Shown: in pieces, positions 1 to 8,333 of the stretch
Numbering within the stretch: the stretch's first letter is position 1
Layout: each line of letters starts with the position of its first letter
Source of the DNA: Gammaproteobacteria bacterium
GTDB lineage: Bacteria > Pseudomonadota > Gammaproteobacteria > Steroidobacterales > BM003
Assembly: GCA_026193125.1 (NCBI GenBank)
Contig: JAPHSC010000383.1
Span: 1 to 15,601, forward strand
Length of the DNA stretch: 15,601 bases
Direction of reading: 5' to 3'
Position numbers and translations under genes: made by a program
Notes under the pieces: model-generated
Told to the model about the DNA's origin: nothing
What the model saw: only the letters and a program-made list of their open reading frames with translations
Databases searched by the model: none

Positions 1-865
1 GGACAGCCAGAGTTGTCATTATCGCGACCGACAGGATACCGGCAATTCTGAACCACATGATGATGTCATAGGACCCGGCATCCAGATTGTTGCGTTTCAA
101 GTAACTGCTGTAACCGTAAAGGTCCCGGACCGACATGGTCTGTGGGCGAATCTCGGACAATCCCATCAGTTCGGGACTCAGCCCCGGTTCAAGCGGGTGA
201 TCCAATTCCGAGCTGATACTGACCACGCCGTTATCGAAGGTTGATTCATCCAGTCCTTCAAGGTGCCAAAGACCATCCGGGTACATGCTCGCCCGCTCGG
301 CCCGACCCATGCTGATAAGGTTGCGGTCGTCATCAAAACCGAACAGGTAGACCCCGCCTTCCCAGTTTCCGTCCGCCTGGGCCCTGGCATTGATAATCTG
401 CCCGTCATGCTTGAGCCATACACTCTGGCCACTGTCGAAGTGCAGGTCCGCGTTCCTGGCCATTGCCCTTTGTTGCGTAGCGTAGCGCTCCATGGGTGGG
501 GCGATGTATTCACCCAGGGCAGCGGTCGCCAACGTTAGTATGAGACCCACGCTCAAGGCAGACAGGGCCAGCCTCCAGGGTGACACTCCGGCCGCACGCA
601 TCACGGTGAGCTCGCTTTGCGCCGCCAGGCGGCCCAGTCCCATCAAGCTGCCCAGCAGCGCGGCCACGGGCATCAGGTCAAACGTCTGGGTTGGCATCAT
701 GAGCAATGAGTAGACCACTGCGTCCCAGATCCCGTAGGTCCCCCTGCCGACATCATCGAGTTGGCCGACAAACACGACAAAACCGTTCAGGCCTGTCAGG
801 AGGCCGAGTACCAGCGCGCTGGTGCCGCTGATTGCGCGCAGAATGTACCTGTCCAGTATATTCAT
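1..865 (-). CDS. lptG: LPS export permease subunit LptG (partial, C-terminus beyond the window)
   Basis: LptG is one of the two inner-membrane permease subunits of LptB2FG, the ABC transporter that extracts lipopolysaccharide from the inner membrane and pushes it onto the Lpt bridge to the outer membrane. I translated the minus strand from the ATG at 865. About 288 codons stay open to the left edge, so about 65-70 residues are missing compared with a usual length near 355. The N-terminus MNILDRYILR, membrane segments at about 12-34, 60-78 and 98-118, and a coupling-helix sequence QSELTVMRAAGVS (83-95, the region that contacts LptB) fit the YjgP/YjgQ family. A hydrophilic periplasmic part follows from about 125, and a further membrane segment begins near the cut. 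The start codon overlaps the lptF stop as ATGA, so the two are probably translationally coupled and made in equal amounts. LptG rather than LptF follows from its second place in the operon and its N-terminus. Confidence 0.93.
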   Translation of the reverse strand, partial: MNILDRYILRAISGTSALVLGLLTGLNGFVVFVGQLDDVGRGTYGIWDAVVYSLLMMPTQTFDLMPVAALLGSLMGLGRLAAQSELTVMRAAGVSPWRLALSALSVGLILTLATAALGEYIAPPMERYATQQRAMARNADLHFDSGQSVWLKHDGQIINARAQADGNWEGGVYLFGFDDDRNLISMGRAERASMYPDGLWHLEGLDESTFDNGVVSISSELDHPLEPGLSPELMGLSEIRPQTMSVRDLYGYSSYLKRNNLDAGSYDIIMWFRIAGILSVAIMTTLAV

Positions 866-1962
866 GCCGGCGCCACAATCCGACGGCGCCGGAAAATTCT
901 GCGCAAGATGCGCGACTGGACCGCCAGCATAACCATGGCCACTATCACCATTAACAGGTGGGGCCAGAGCACCCCCGCGGCGACCGGAATCTTGTCATCT
1001 TCCAGCCAGGACCTGGAAATACCCAGCAGGTTTGAATACAACAGGTACATGAGTATCGCGAAAATAACCTTGGCGTAGCGGCCCTGGCGCGGACTGGTTT
1101 TGGCCATGGGCACCGCCAGCAAGGTCAGGACAAGAATACTAATCGGGGCAGACAGGCGCCATTGCAGTTCGGCCATGACCGCAGGGCCGTCTCCATCAAG
1201 CAAATCCCGAATATCCATCATTTCCGGCCTATCCAGGCGCGCCTCGATGACTGGTGGTTTCAGGGGCACGCCTTCTTCCTCAAATTCCATCAAGTTGTAT
1301 CCCAGCGTGCCGGGAACCCCCTCGTAACGCTTGCCGTCAAACAACAACATGGTACGCCAGCCGTTCTCATCTGCCGGCGTGAGTTGACCCTTGCGCGAAA
1401 CCGAGACCTCAACGCTGGACTCGTTGCGGCGCTGAATAAACACATTGGACAAGCTGCCATCCTGCTCCACGGCCTCGGCGAAAAACACGATTTTCTTGTC
1501 TCGATCGGAATGAAAACGCCCGGGCTCGAGACTGCCAAACTCCATGGTCTCCTTGGCAGAGTAAAGAATGATTTCAGCCACACGCAGGGACCAGGGCGTC
1601 ACGGACATGGTCAACCAACCCAGGAACATAGCCAAAACCAGGGCAAGCAGGATCAACGGCCGATATAGGCTGACGGATCCGATGCCGCAGGCCATTACGG
1701 CGGTCATCTCGCTATCCCGGTACATGCGCCCCAGGCCCAGCATGATTGCCAGCAGCAGACCGACCGGGATAAGCACGGTGAGGTATTGGATGGAGGTCAG
1801 GCCCAGCAATTGCAGGACGGCCTCTCTGGGCAGTTCCCCGGAGGCCGCCTTGCCCAGAACCTGGGCAAACTGGTTGGTCAAAAGGATGCACAGGAGCACC
1901 GCTGTTACCGCAAACCAGGTTTGCAGCACCTCACGCAAAATATAGCGGTAGAGTATTTTCAA
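862..1962 (-). CDS. lptF: LPS export permease subunit LptF
   Basis: LptF pairs with LptG in the LptB2FG lipopolysaccharide extractor of the inner membrane. The 366-residue product has the family layout: three membrane segments (about 14-34, 52-78, 102-122), a periplasmic beta-rich domain (about 130-265) and three more segments in the last 95 residues. The cytoplasmic coupling sequence YRDSEMTAVMACG (81-93) lies between segments 2 and 3, where the LptB ATPase docks. The length matches the E. coli protein (also 366). The start is a TTG at 1962-1960, preceded by a purine-rich AGGATTGGGG stretch. It gives an N-terminus MKILYRYILRE that aligns well with known LptF starts, and no ATG is suitably placed. 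It is the first gene of the lptF-lptG pair, divergent from pepA. Confidence 0.95.
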   Translation of the reverse strand: MKILYRYILREVLQTWFAVTAVLLCILLTNQFAQVLGKAASGELPREAVLQLLGLTSIQYLTVLIPVGLLLAIMLGLGRMYRDSEMTAVMACGIGSVSLYRPLILLALVLAMFLGWLTMSVTPWSLRVAEIILYSAKETMEFGSLEPGRFHSDRDKKIVFFAEAVEQDGSLSNVFIQRRNESSVEVSVSRKGQLTPADENGWRTMLLFDGKRYEGVPGTLGYNLMEFEEEGVPLKPPVIEARLDRPEMMDIRDLLDGDGPAVMAELQWRLSAPISILVLTLLAVPMAKTSPRQGRYAKVIFAILMYLLYSNLLGISRSWLEDDKIPVAAGVLWPHLLMVIVAMVMLAVQSRILRRIFRRRRIVAPA

Positions 1963-2168
1963 GGCCCCAATCCTATAATCGCCCTTCGCCCCTAGGCGGG
2001 ATTGCAGTAAACTAGCTCTTTTTTTCGCAACACCAAAGCTGAATTTGCTTAATTTTCCCGTAGCAGACGCATTTATCCCGCGAGTTTAACGGTTCATTGC
2101 CCCTCTTACACCAGGATGCAGGACCCGTCGGCTACGGACACTACAATACCAATGCCTGAGGCTTTTTT
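1963..2168. promoter_or_regulatory. Divergent lptF/pepA intergenic region
   Basis: This 206-bp spacer must hold the start signals of both lptF (leftward) and pepA (rightward). Visible elements are a perfect TATAAT at 1974-1979 without a convincing -35 partner, a TACAAT at 2142-2147 upstream of pepA also without a good -35, and a T7 tract at 2019-2025. Read leftward, that tract is an A-tract that could act as an UP-like element for lptF. A GAG at 2158-2160 eight bases before the pepA ATG is the likely ribosome binding site. No single promoter can be assigned with confidence. Confidence 0.35.
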
Positions 2169-3662
2169 ATGGATTTCTTTGCCAAAAGCGGTTCTTCCGC
2201 AAAACAGCGTACCGGTTGCGCCATCGTCGGTGTGTACACCAAGGGCCAGCTGACCCAGGCTGCGGAGGAGCTGGACAAGCTTGGCAATGGCTTGATCAGC
2301 GACCTGTGCAAGCACGGCGATTTCAGTGGCGAAGCCGGAAGCACATTACTGCTCCCCTCCCCGGCTAAAATGCCCTGCAGCCGTCTCATGTTGGTGGGCC
2401 TGGGGGACAAGGCCAAGCTGGACAAGCGGACACTGGTTAAGGCCTTGCAAGAGGGAATGAAAGCAGTTTCCCGCACAGGAGCCGGCGATGCCATCAGCTA
2501 CCTGACTCACGGAACCGAGTCCCTGCTCGGTCCACGCTATGCCGGCCGGCTGACAGCCGATGCCTGGCACAAGGCCAGTTACCGCTTCCTGGCGCACAGG
2601 ACCGGGCCAAAGCCGCCAGCGATAAAGCTCAAGCGCCTCGGAATAGGTATGGATACCCGCTCCGCGGCCACGGCCGCCCTGCGTGGAGCCGAGGAAGGCT
2701 CTGCCATCACGCAAGGCATGGCATTGACCCAGGACCTGGCGAATACGGCAGCCAATGTATGCACGCCCTCGCACCTTGCACGAGAGGCACAGAAACTGGC
2801 CAAGGCGCATAAGAGCCTGAGCACGGAAGTACTCGGCCCGGCAGAAATTCATAAACTGAAAATGGGGGCGTTTCAATCGGTTGCTCGCGGCACCGAGGAA
2901 CCGGCGCGCCTGATCGTGATCAAGCATCGGGGGGCAGCTGCCTCCGAAGCGCCGATCGTGCTGGTAGGCAAGGGAATCACTTTCGACAGCGGTGGCATCT
3001 CCCTGAAGCCCCCGCTTGCCATGGACGAAATGAAGTTCGACATGAATGGCGCCGCTTCGGTTATCGGCACCATGCGCGCCGTGGCCTTGCTTGAACTGCC
3101 GATCAATGTCGTGGCGGTGATTCCGTCATGCGAGAACATGCCCAGCGGCAGAGCCACCAAACCGGGCGACATTATTACCAGCATGTCCGGAAAGACCATC
3201 GAAATTCTGAATACCGATGCCGAGGGACGGCTTATCCTGTGCGACGCACTCACCTATGCCAGGCGCTTCAAGCCCAGCACGATCGTAGACGTAGCCACCC
3301 TTACCGGTGCTTGCGTGATTGCCCTGGGGCCATTCCTGACAGGACTCATGTCGAATGACGACGGCCTGACCGAGGAACTCCTGGCTGCGGGTAAACGCGC
3401 CGGTGACGAAGCCTGGCACTTGCCGCTCGCCAAAGATTACGAGGATACGCTGAAGAGCAACTTTGCCGACTTCTCAAATATGGGAACACGCGAAGGTGGT
3501 GCATTAATCGCCGCGGCCTTCCTGTCCAAGTTCACCAAGGGACAGCGCTGGGCGCATCTGGACATCGCAGGCACCGCGTGGAAGAGCGGCACGCAAAAAG
3601 GCAGTACCGGCCGCCCGGTGCCCTTGCTGGTGGACTTCCTGTTGACCAGGGCCGGCTTCTAG
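2169..3662 (+). CDS. pepA: Leucyl aminopeptidase PepA (M17 family)
   Basis: PepA is a cytosolic hexameric metallo-aminopeptidase that removes N-terminal residues, preferably leucine, from peptides. In E. coli the same protein also binds DNA as an accessory factor in Xer recombination and in carAB repression. The 497-residue product has a divergent N-terminal domain (1 to about 165) and the M17 catalytic domain. The two-metal ligands are all visible: Lys268 and Asp273 in VGKGITFDSGG, Lys280 in SLKP, Asp291 in FDMNGA, and Asp350 and Glu352 with catalytic Arg354 in the signature NTDAEGRL. The spacing between them is that of the E. coli enzyme, so it should be active. The ATG at 2169 has a short GAG 8 bases upstream, and the N-terminus aligns well with the family. 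holC follows after 13 bp, so pepA probably leads an operon reaching valS. DNA binding by this homologue is not shown by the sequence. Confidence 0.97.
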   Translation: MDFFAKSGSSAKQRTGCAIVGVYTKGQLTQAAEELDKLGNGLISDLCKHGDFSGEAGSTLLLPSPAKMPCSRLMLVGLGDKAKLDKRTLVKALQEGMKAVSRTGAGDAISYLTHGTESLLGPRYAGRLTADAWHKASYRFLAHRTGPKPPAIKLKRLGIGMDTRSAATAALRGAEEGSAITQGMALTQDLANTAANVCTPSHLAREAQKLAKAHKSLSTEVLGPAEIHKLKMGAFQSVARGTEEPARLIVIKHRGAAASEAPIVLVGKGITFDSGGISLKPPLAMDEMKFDMNGAASVIGTMRAVALLELPINVVAVIPSCENMPSGRATKPGDIITSMSGKTIEILNTDAEGRLILCDALTYARRFKPSTIVDVATLTGACVIALGPFLTGLMSNDDGLTEELLAAGKRAGDEAWHLPLAKDYEDTLKSNFADFSNMGTREGGALIAAAFLSKFTKGQRWAHLDIAGTAWKSGTQKGSTGRPVPLLVDFLLTRAGF

Positions 3663-3675
3663 GCTTGGAGGTAAC

Positions 3676-4122
3676 GTGACGCGGGTAGATTTTTATATCC
3701 TGGATGACGCTAACTCGGGCGACGGTCAGCGTACCGCCTGCCGCATCGCCGAGAAGGCCTACAAGCTGGGACAAAAAATCTTCCTGCATACCACTTCGGC
3801 ACAATCCGCCGCGGCGCTGGATGAATACTTGTGGACCTTCCGGGAGGGCAGCTTTATTCCCCATGCCCTGGTTGGCTCTGAGGCGGCGGCAGATTCTGCC
3901 GTGATTATCGGTCAAGGTCAGGAACCGGACCCGTCTCACAGAGATCTGTTGATCAACCTGGGGGACGAAGTCCCGCTGTTTTTCAGTCGTTTTGAACGGG
4001 TAGCCGAAATCGTGGCGGGCGATGAAACCACGCGCGGGCAGGCGCGTGATCGCTTCCGCTTTTACCGGGATCGCGGATATCCCTTGAACACGCACGAACT
4101 GGGCCAGGCCAATGCCAAATAG
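3676..4122 (+). CDS. holC: DNA polymerase III subunit chi
   Basis: HolC (chi) is a small accessory subunit of the polymerase III clamp loader. It binds psi and the C-terminal tail of single-stranded DNA-binding protein, linking the replisome to SSB-coated lagging-strand template. The 148-residue product is of normal length (147 in E. coli). It shows the family pattern: an N-terminal strand VDFYILDD, a long helix, the SAQSAAALDEYLWTF region (41-55), a SFIPHAL segment (58-64), and a C-terminal FRFYRDRGYPLNTHEL (127-142). The start is GTG at 3676, chosen because GGAGGT at 3667-3672 sits four bases upstream and the N-terminus fits. It lies 13 bp after pepA and overlaps the next gene by 11 bp, as expected for the conserved pepA-holC-valS operon. 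Confidence 0.93.
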   Translation: MTRVDFYILDDANSGDGQRTACRIAEKAYKLGQKIFLHTTSAQSAAALDEYLWTFREGSFIPHALVGSEAAADSAVIIGQGQEPDPSHRDLLINLGDEVPLFFSRFERVAEIVAGDETTRGQARDRFRFYRDRGYPLNTHELGQANAK

Positions 4123-4483
4123 CAAGTACAAACGATCCAAAAAGTCCAAGTCGGTCAATCGCATCCCTACCCTCAATGAGGTGGTGCTCATTCGGCCAGA
4201 GACGCCGGGGCCGCGGGTGCTGCGCGAGGAACCGGAAGAACTGATGGAGGAGAACGAGGCCTACTGGCCGGACGAACAGGTCCTGGCTGAGCTGCGCTCC
4301 AACCTGACCACCCAGACCATTGATCTTGCCAGCCAGCTCTTGCACGGAGCGGTGAGAGAAATGGAGGCGGCCCTGCTGGAACAGGTACTGGATCGTCTGC
4401 GTCAACAATTGCCGACCCTCATTGACGACGTGCTGAATGAGCAACTTGCGCTCACCGAGGACTCGTCAGATGAATCCTACTAG
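4112..4483 (+). CDS. Conserved-position hypothetical protein between holC and valS (123 aa)
   Basis: I do not recognise a named family here. The 123-residue product has a lysine-rich start (KYKRSKKSKS, 5-14), a proline-containing middle (about 18-40), an acidic stretch (38-55, many Glu), and a C-terminal half predicted to be long amphipathic helices (about 55-115), ending in an acidic tail. There is no signal peptide or membrane segment, so it is probably cytosolic. Its ATG lies inside the end of holC (11-bp overlap, shifted frame) and it ends 46 bp before valS, so it is almost certainly co-transcribed and possibly translationally coupled to holC. From memory, Pseudomonas genomes have a small uncharacterised gene at this same position. 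That supports a real gene, but its sequence relation to this one is untested. A link to the replisome is only a guess from position. Confidence 0.8.
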   Translation: MPNSKYKRSKKSKSVNRIPTLNEVVLIRPETPGPRVLREEPEELMEENEAYWPDEQVLAELRSNLTTQTIDLASQLLHGAVREMEAALLEQVLDRLRQQLPTLIDDVLNEQLALTEDSSDESY

Positions 4484-4529
4484 ACACTTAAAAGCCAGCC
4501 ACGCCAGCGCCGGCACTGCGAATTGAAAA

Positions 4530-7298
4530 ATGGATAAAGCGTATTCCCCCCAAGAGATCGAAACCCGCTGGTATGACACCTGGGAGAAGAACGGTAATTT
4601 TGTTCCCTCTGGCAAGGGTGATCCCTACTGCATAATGATCCCTCCTCCCAATGTGACGGGTACCTTGCACATGGGACATGCTTTTCAGGACACCATCATG
4701 GATGCCCTGACCCGCTACCATCGCATGCTGGGAATGAACACCCTGTGGCAGCCAGGCACCGACCACGCCGGTATCGCCACGCAGATGGTGGTGGAACGCC
4801 AACTCAATGCCCAGGGACTCAGCCGCCAGGACCTGGGTCGTGAAGCGTTTGTGGACAAGGTGTGGGAATGGAAAGAAGAGTCCGGCGACACGATCTCTCG
4901 CCAGCTTCGGCGCATGGGTTCATCGGTAGACTGGAAGCGCGAACGTTTCACCATGGATGCCGGCCTTTCCGCCGCCGTGCAGGAAGTCTTTATACGCTTG
5001 TTCAAGGAAGGTCTTATTTACCGCGGCAAGCGGCTGGTCAACTGGGACCCGGTGTTGCATACGGCGCTGTCCGATCTCGAAGTGCTGTCCCAGGAAGAGG
5101 ATGGCCACTTGTGGCATCTGCGCTATCCGATCGAGGGTAGCGATCAGACCCTGACGGTCGCCACCACCCGGCCCGAAACCATGTTGGGCGATACCGCAGT
5201 GGCCGTGCATCCCGCCGATGAGCGCTACCTGCACCTGGTAGGCAAGCAGGTTCGCCTGCCCCTGTGCGATCGTCTGATCCCGATCGTCGCCGATGACTAT
5301 GTTGACCCTGAATTCGGCAGCGGCTGCGTCAAGATCACCCCCGCCCACGATGTCAACGACTACGAAATAGGCAAGCGCCACGATCTTGAGATCATCAACA
5401 TCCTGACCGACGATGCCGCCATTAACGACGCAGCTCCCGCCGCGTACCGTGGCATGGACCGGTTTGACGCACGCAAGAAAGTGGTGGAGGACCTGGATCA
5501 ACTGGGTCTGCTGGAACGCGTCGACGAGCACAAGCTGATGGTCCCTCGTGGTGACCGCAGCGGCTCGGTGGTGGAGCCCTACCTGACCGACCAGTGGTAT
5601 GTGAAGGTGGAACCACTGGCGAAGGAGGCGATTGCCGCGGTAGAGACCGGGAAGATTCGATTTGTCCCGGAAAACTGGTCCAAGACGTATTACGACTGGA
5701 TGCATAACATCCAGGACTGGTGCATCAGTCGGCAACTCTGGTGGGGACACCGTATTCCCGCTTGGTACGACGAGCAGGGCAACATCTACGTCGGTTCCAG
5801 TGAGGAATCCATCCGGGCCGAACACAAGTTGGGCGGCGATATCTCTCTCAGGCAGGACGAGGATGTACTGGACACCTGGTTCTCCTCGGCTCTCTGGCCC
5901 TTCTCCACCCTGGGCTGGCCCGAGCAGACCGATGCGCTAAAAACCTGGTATCCGACCTCGGTGCTGGTAACCGGCTTCGACATTATCTTTTTCTGGGTCG
6001 CCAGGATGATCATGATGGGGCTCAAGTTCATGGGCGACGTGCCCTTCCGCGAGGTCTATATCCACGGGCTGATCAGGGACCAGGATGGTCAGAAAATGTC
6101 CAAATCCAAGGGCAATGTGCTGGATCCGCTGGACCTGATCGACGGCATAGATCTGGACAGCCTGGTGGCCAAGCGTGCTGCCGGCCTGATGCAGCCTCAC
6201 ATGGCGCCGAAGATTGAAAAGGCCACGCGCAGGCAATTCCCGGACGGCATACCTGCTTACGGCACCGATGCCCTGCGCTTTACCTTCGCCGCGCTGGCAA
6301 CTACCGGACGAGATATTCGCTTCGACATGGGCCGCATCGAGGGCTACCGCAATTTCTGTAACAAGCTGTGGAACGCCGCCCGCTACGTATTGATGAATAC
6401 CGAGGACTATGACTGTGGCGCGCAGGGAAAAATCGAACTGAGCCTGCCCGATCGCTGGATCCGTGCCCGCCTTGGACAAACAATCGAGGAGGCACGCAAG
6501 GGTTTCGCCGGCTACCGTCTCGACCTTGCCGCCCAGTCCATCTACGAGTTTACCTGGCACCAGTTTTGCGACTGGTACCTGGAATTGTCCAAACCCATCT
6601 TGCAGTCGGAGTCCACTACCGATGCGCTGCGTCGTGGCACACGCCAGACCCTGATACAGGTGCTGGAAGCCAGCTTGCGCCTGATGCACCCCATCATGCC
6701 GTTCATCACCGAGGAAATCTGGCAGCGCGTAGCGCCGCTGGCCGGCAAGACTGGAGCCAGCGTGATGTTGCAGGACTATCCCTGCAGCGAGGACTTCCCG
6801 GATGACGCTGACGCGCGTGCACACATGGAGTGGGTGATGCAGTTTGTGCTGGGTATTCGCCAGGTGCGCGGGGAGATGGATATTCCGCCAAACCGGCAAC
6901 TGCCCTTGTTGTTGCAGGACGCCTCCGAACTGGATCGCCAGTTATGGGACTCTCATGGCGCCTACCTGCAAAGCCTGGCTCGCCTGGAGTCGGTCGACTT
7001 TCTCGAGGACGACGCCGAGGCACCGGCATCCGCAACCGCCCTGCTGGGCAATATGAAGTTATTGGTACCCATGGCGGGCCTGATCGACGTGGCGGCCGAA
7101 CGCGCGAGGCTGGAAAAACAGGTCCAGCGCAGCGAGGCAGATCTGGACAAGTGCGAGCGCAAGCTGTCAGACAAGCGTTTTGTCAGCAATGCTCCCGCGG
7201 AGGTTGTGGAAAAGGAGCGCCAGCGCACAGAAATGTTGCGCCAGGAACTGCGACACTTGGCGGAGAGACTGGAGAAATTGGCGGGCATCAGCGGGTAG
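4530..7298 (+). CDS. valS: Valyl-tRNA synthetase
   Basis: ValS charges tRNA-Val with valine and edits misactivated threonine. It is a cytosolic class Ia synthetase. The 922-residue product carries PPPNVTGTLHMGH (38-50, with HMGH as the HIGH box) and KMSKS at 522-526. Between them sit the CP1 editing domain (about 195-345), the WCISRQLWWGHRIPAW block and the DVLDTWFSSALWPFSTLGW block. After KMSKS come the helical anticodon-binding domain (about 630-780) and a C-terminal charged coiled coil (about 855-920), typical of ValS and used for tRNA binding. The length is close to the E. coli enzyme (951). No clear Shine-Dalgarno sequence precedes the ATG at 4530 (AATTGAAAAATGG), but the N-terminus MDKAYSPQEIE aligns exactly with known ValS starts. 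It is the last gene of the pepA-holC unit, and a probable terminator follows. Confidence 0.98.
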   Translation: MDKAYSPQEIETRWYDTWEKNGNFVPSGKGDPYCIMIPPPNVTGTLHMGHAFQDTIMDALTRYHRMLGMNTLWQPGTDHAGIATQMVVERQLNAQGLSRQDLGREAFVDKVWEWKEESGDTISRQLRRMGSSVDWKRERFTMDAGLSAAVQEVFIRLFKEGLIYRGKRLVNWDPVLHTALSDLEVLSQEEDGHLWHLRYPIEGSDQTLTVATTRPETMLGDTAVAVHPADERYLHLVGKQVRLPLCDRLIPIVADDYVDPEFGSGCVKITPAHDVNDYEIGKRHDLEIINILTDDAAINDAAPAAYRGMDRFDARKKVVEDLDQLGLLERVDEHKLMVPRGDRSGSVVEPYLTDQWYVKVEPLAKEAIAAVETGKIRFVPENWSKTYYDWMHNIQDWCISRQLWWGHRIPAWYDEQGNIYVGSSEESIRAEHKLGGDISLRQDEDVLDTWFSSALWPFSTLGWPEQTDALKTWYPTSVLVTGFDIIFFWVARMIMMGLKFMGDVPFREVYIHGLIRDQDGQKMSKSKGNVLDPLDLIDGIDLDSLVAKRAAGLMQPHMAPKIEKATRRQFPDGIPAYGTDALRFTFAALATTGRDIRFDMGRIEGYRNFCNKLWNAARYVLMNTEDYDCGAQGKIELSLPDRWIRARLGQTIEEARKGFAGYRLDLAAQSIYEFTWHQFCDWYLELSKPILQSESTTDALRRGTRQTLIQVLEASLRLMHPIMPFITEEIWQRVAPLAGKTGASVMLQDYPCSEDFPDDADARAHMEWVMQFVLGIRQVRGEMDIPPNRQLPLLLQDASELDRQLWDSHGAYLQSLARLESVDFLEDDAEAPASATALLGNMKLLVPMAGLIDVAAERARLEKQVQRSEADLDKCERKLSDKRFVSNAPAEVVEKERQRTEMLRQELRHLAERLEKLAGISG

Positions 7299-7306
7299 CA
7301 CGACAG

Positions 7307-7334
7307 ACGCTGGGTGCTGAGCGTAGTTTTTTTT
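7307..7334 (+). terminator. Probable intrinsic terminator after valS
   Basis: A short stem ACGCT (7307-7311) / AGCGT (7320-7324) with an 8-base loop is followed after two bases by eight consecutive T (7327-7334). The U-tract is strong but the stem is only five pairs, so read-through into the moxR unit is likely. It sits 8 bp after the valS stop and 36 bp before the next start, where an operon boundary is expected. Confidence 0.45.
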
Positions 7335-7369
7335 CAGACCCAGGAGAGGACACCCGAGGGAGGAAGGCA

Positions 7370-8323
7370 ATGAACCAGGCATCAAGCAACGCTGCCGTGG
7401 CGGTCGATATGGAAGTTGAGGTGCTGCACAAGGCGCTTGGAGCCCTCAACCGGATCATCCTGGACAAGGATCACCAGTTGCGCCTGTGCGTTGCCTGCCT
7501 GCTGGCCCGTGGCCACCTGTTGATTGAAGACGTACCCGGAGTCGGCAAGACCACGCTGGCCCATGCCCTGGCCCGGGTCATGGGTCTGAGTTATCAACGT
7601 ATCCAGTTCACCAGCGACCTGCTGCCCGCCGACATCCTTGGCACCTCGATTTTTGAGCAGGATTCCAGGCGTTTCCGCTTTCACAAGGGACCGGTGTTCA
7701 CACAGTTGATGCTGGCGGACGAAATAAACCGGGCTACGCCCAAGACCCAGAGTGCTTTGCTCGAGGTCATGGAGGAGCACCAGGTCACCGCCGACGGCGA
7801 CACCTATCGGCTGCCCGAACCATTCTTTGTCATTGGCACGCAAAATCCCACCAGCCACATCGGCACCTTTCCCCTGCCGGAGTCTCAACTGGACAGGTTT
7901 TTGATGCGTATCAGCCTGGGCTTTCCGGGCCAGCTGCTGGAACGGGAGCTGATACAGGGCAATGACCGGAAAGAGATGATTGCCCAAACCGCAGCAGTCC
8001 TCGCACCCGACCAATTGCTGGCACTGCAAAAGCTGGTGCCAAAGGTGCACGTTTCCCCTGCCCTGCTGGATTATCTACAGGCCTTGATCCTGCACACCCG
8101 ACGTCTGCCCGAGTTGGCCCCCGGCCTGAGTCCGAGGGCCGCCATCGCCCTGCTGCGGGCCGCCCAGGCCTGGGCCATGGTGCACGGTGAAACCGCCGTG
8201 CTGCCCGAGCACCTGCAAGCTGTGTTCCCCAGCGTTGCCATGCATAGGCTTGCCCTGACTGACAGCAGCACCACGGCAACGGACTTCGCACAAGCGATCC
8301 TCGAAGCTGTAGCCATCCCCTGA
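7370..8323 (+). CDS. MoxR-family AAA+ ATPase
   Basis: MoxR ATPases are cytosolic ring-forming chaperones that mature or activate partner proteins, often membrane or secreted ones encoded beside them. The 317-residue product has Walker A in VPGVGKTT (55-62), Walker B LMLADE (113-118), the GTQNP sensor segment (156-160) and an LDRF arginine motif (174-177). These all match the AAA_3/MoxR family, and no key residue is missing. The open frame extends upstream to 6830, but that part lies inside valS in another frame. The ATG at 7370 is chosen because AGGAAGG stands just upstream and the N-terminus MNQASSNAAV is of normal length. The DUF58 gene begins 10 bp after the stop and tgpA follows, so the three are probably one operon. 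The natural substrate is unknown; the DUF58 or transglutaminase partner is the likely client. Confidence 0.95.
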   Translation: MNQASSNAAVAVDMEVEVLHKALGALNRIILDKDHQLRLCVACLLARGHLLIEDVPGVGKTTLAHALARVMGLSYQRIQFTSDLLPADILGTSIFEQDSRRFRFHKGPVFTQLMLADEINRATPKTQSALLEVMEEHQVTADGDTYRLPEPFFVIGTQNPTSHIGTFPLPESQLDRFLMRISLGFPGQLLERELIQGNDRKEMIAQTAAVLAPDQLLALQKLVPKVHVSPALLDYLQALILHTRRLPELAPGLSPRAAIALLRAAQAWAMVHGETAVLPEHLQAVFPSVAMHRLALTDSSTTATDFAQAILEAVAIP

Positions 8324-8333
8324 GGATTTCGGC

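Noticed and set aside
4920..5825. 301-codon minus-strand ORF inside valS
   Set aside because: It is antisense to a clear, fully conserved valS frame and reflects codon bias rather than a gene.
6830..7369. Long upstream extension of the MoxR open frame into valS
   Set aside because: It lies wholly within valS or the terminator spacer in another frame. The ATG at 7370 has a good ribosome binding site and gives the normal family length.
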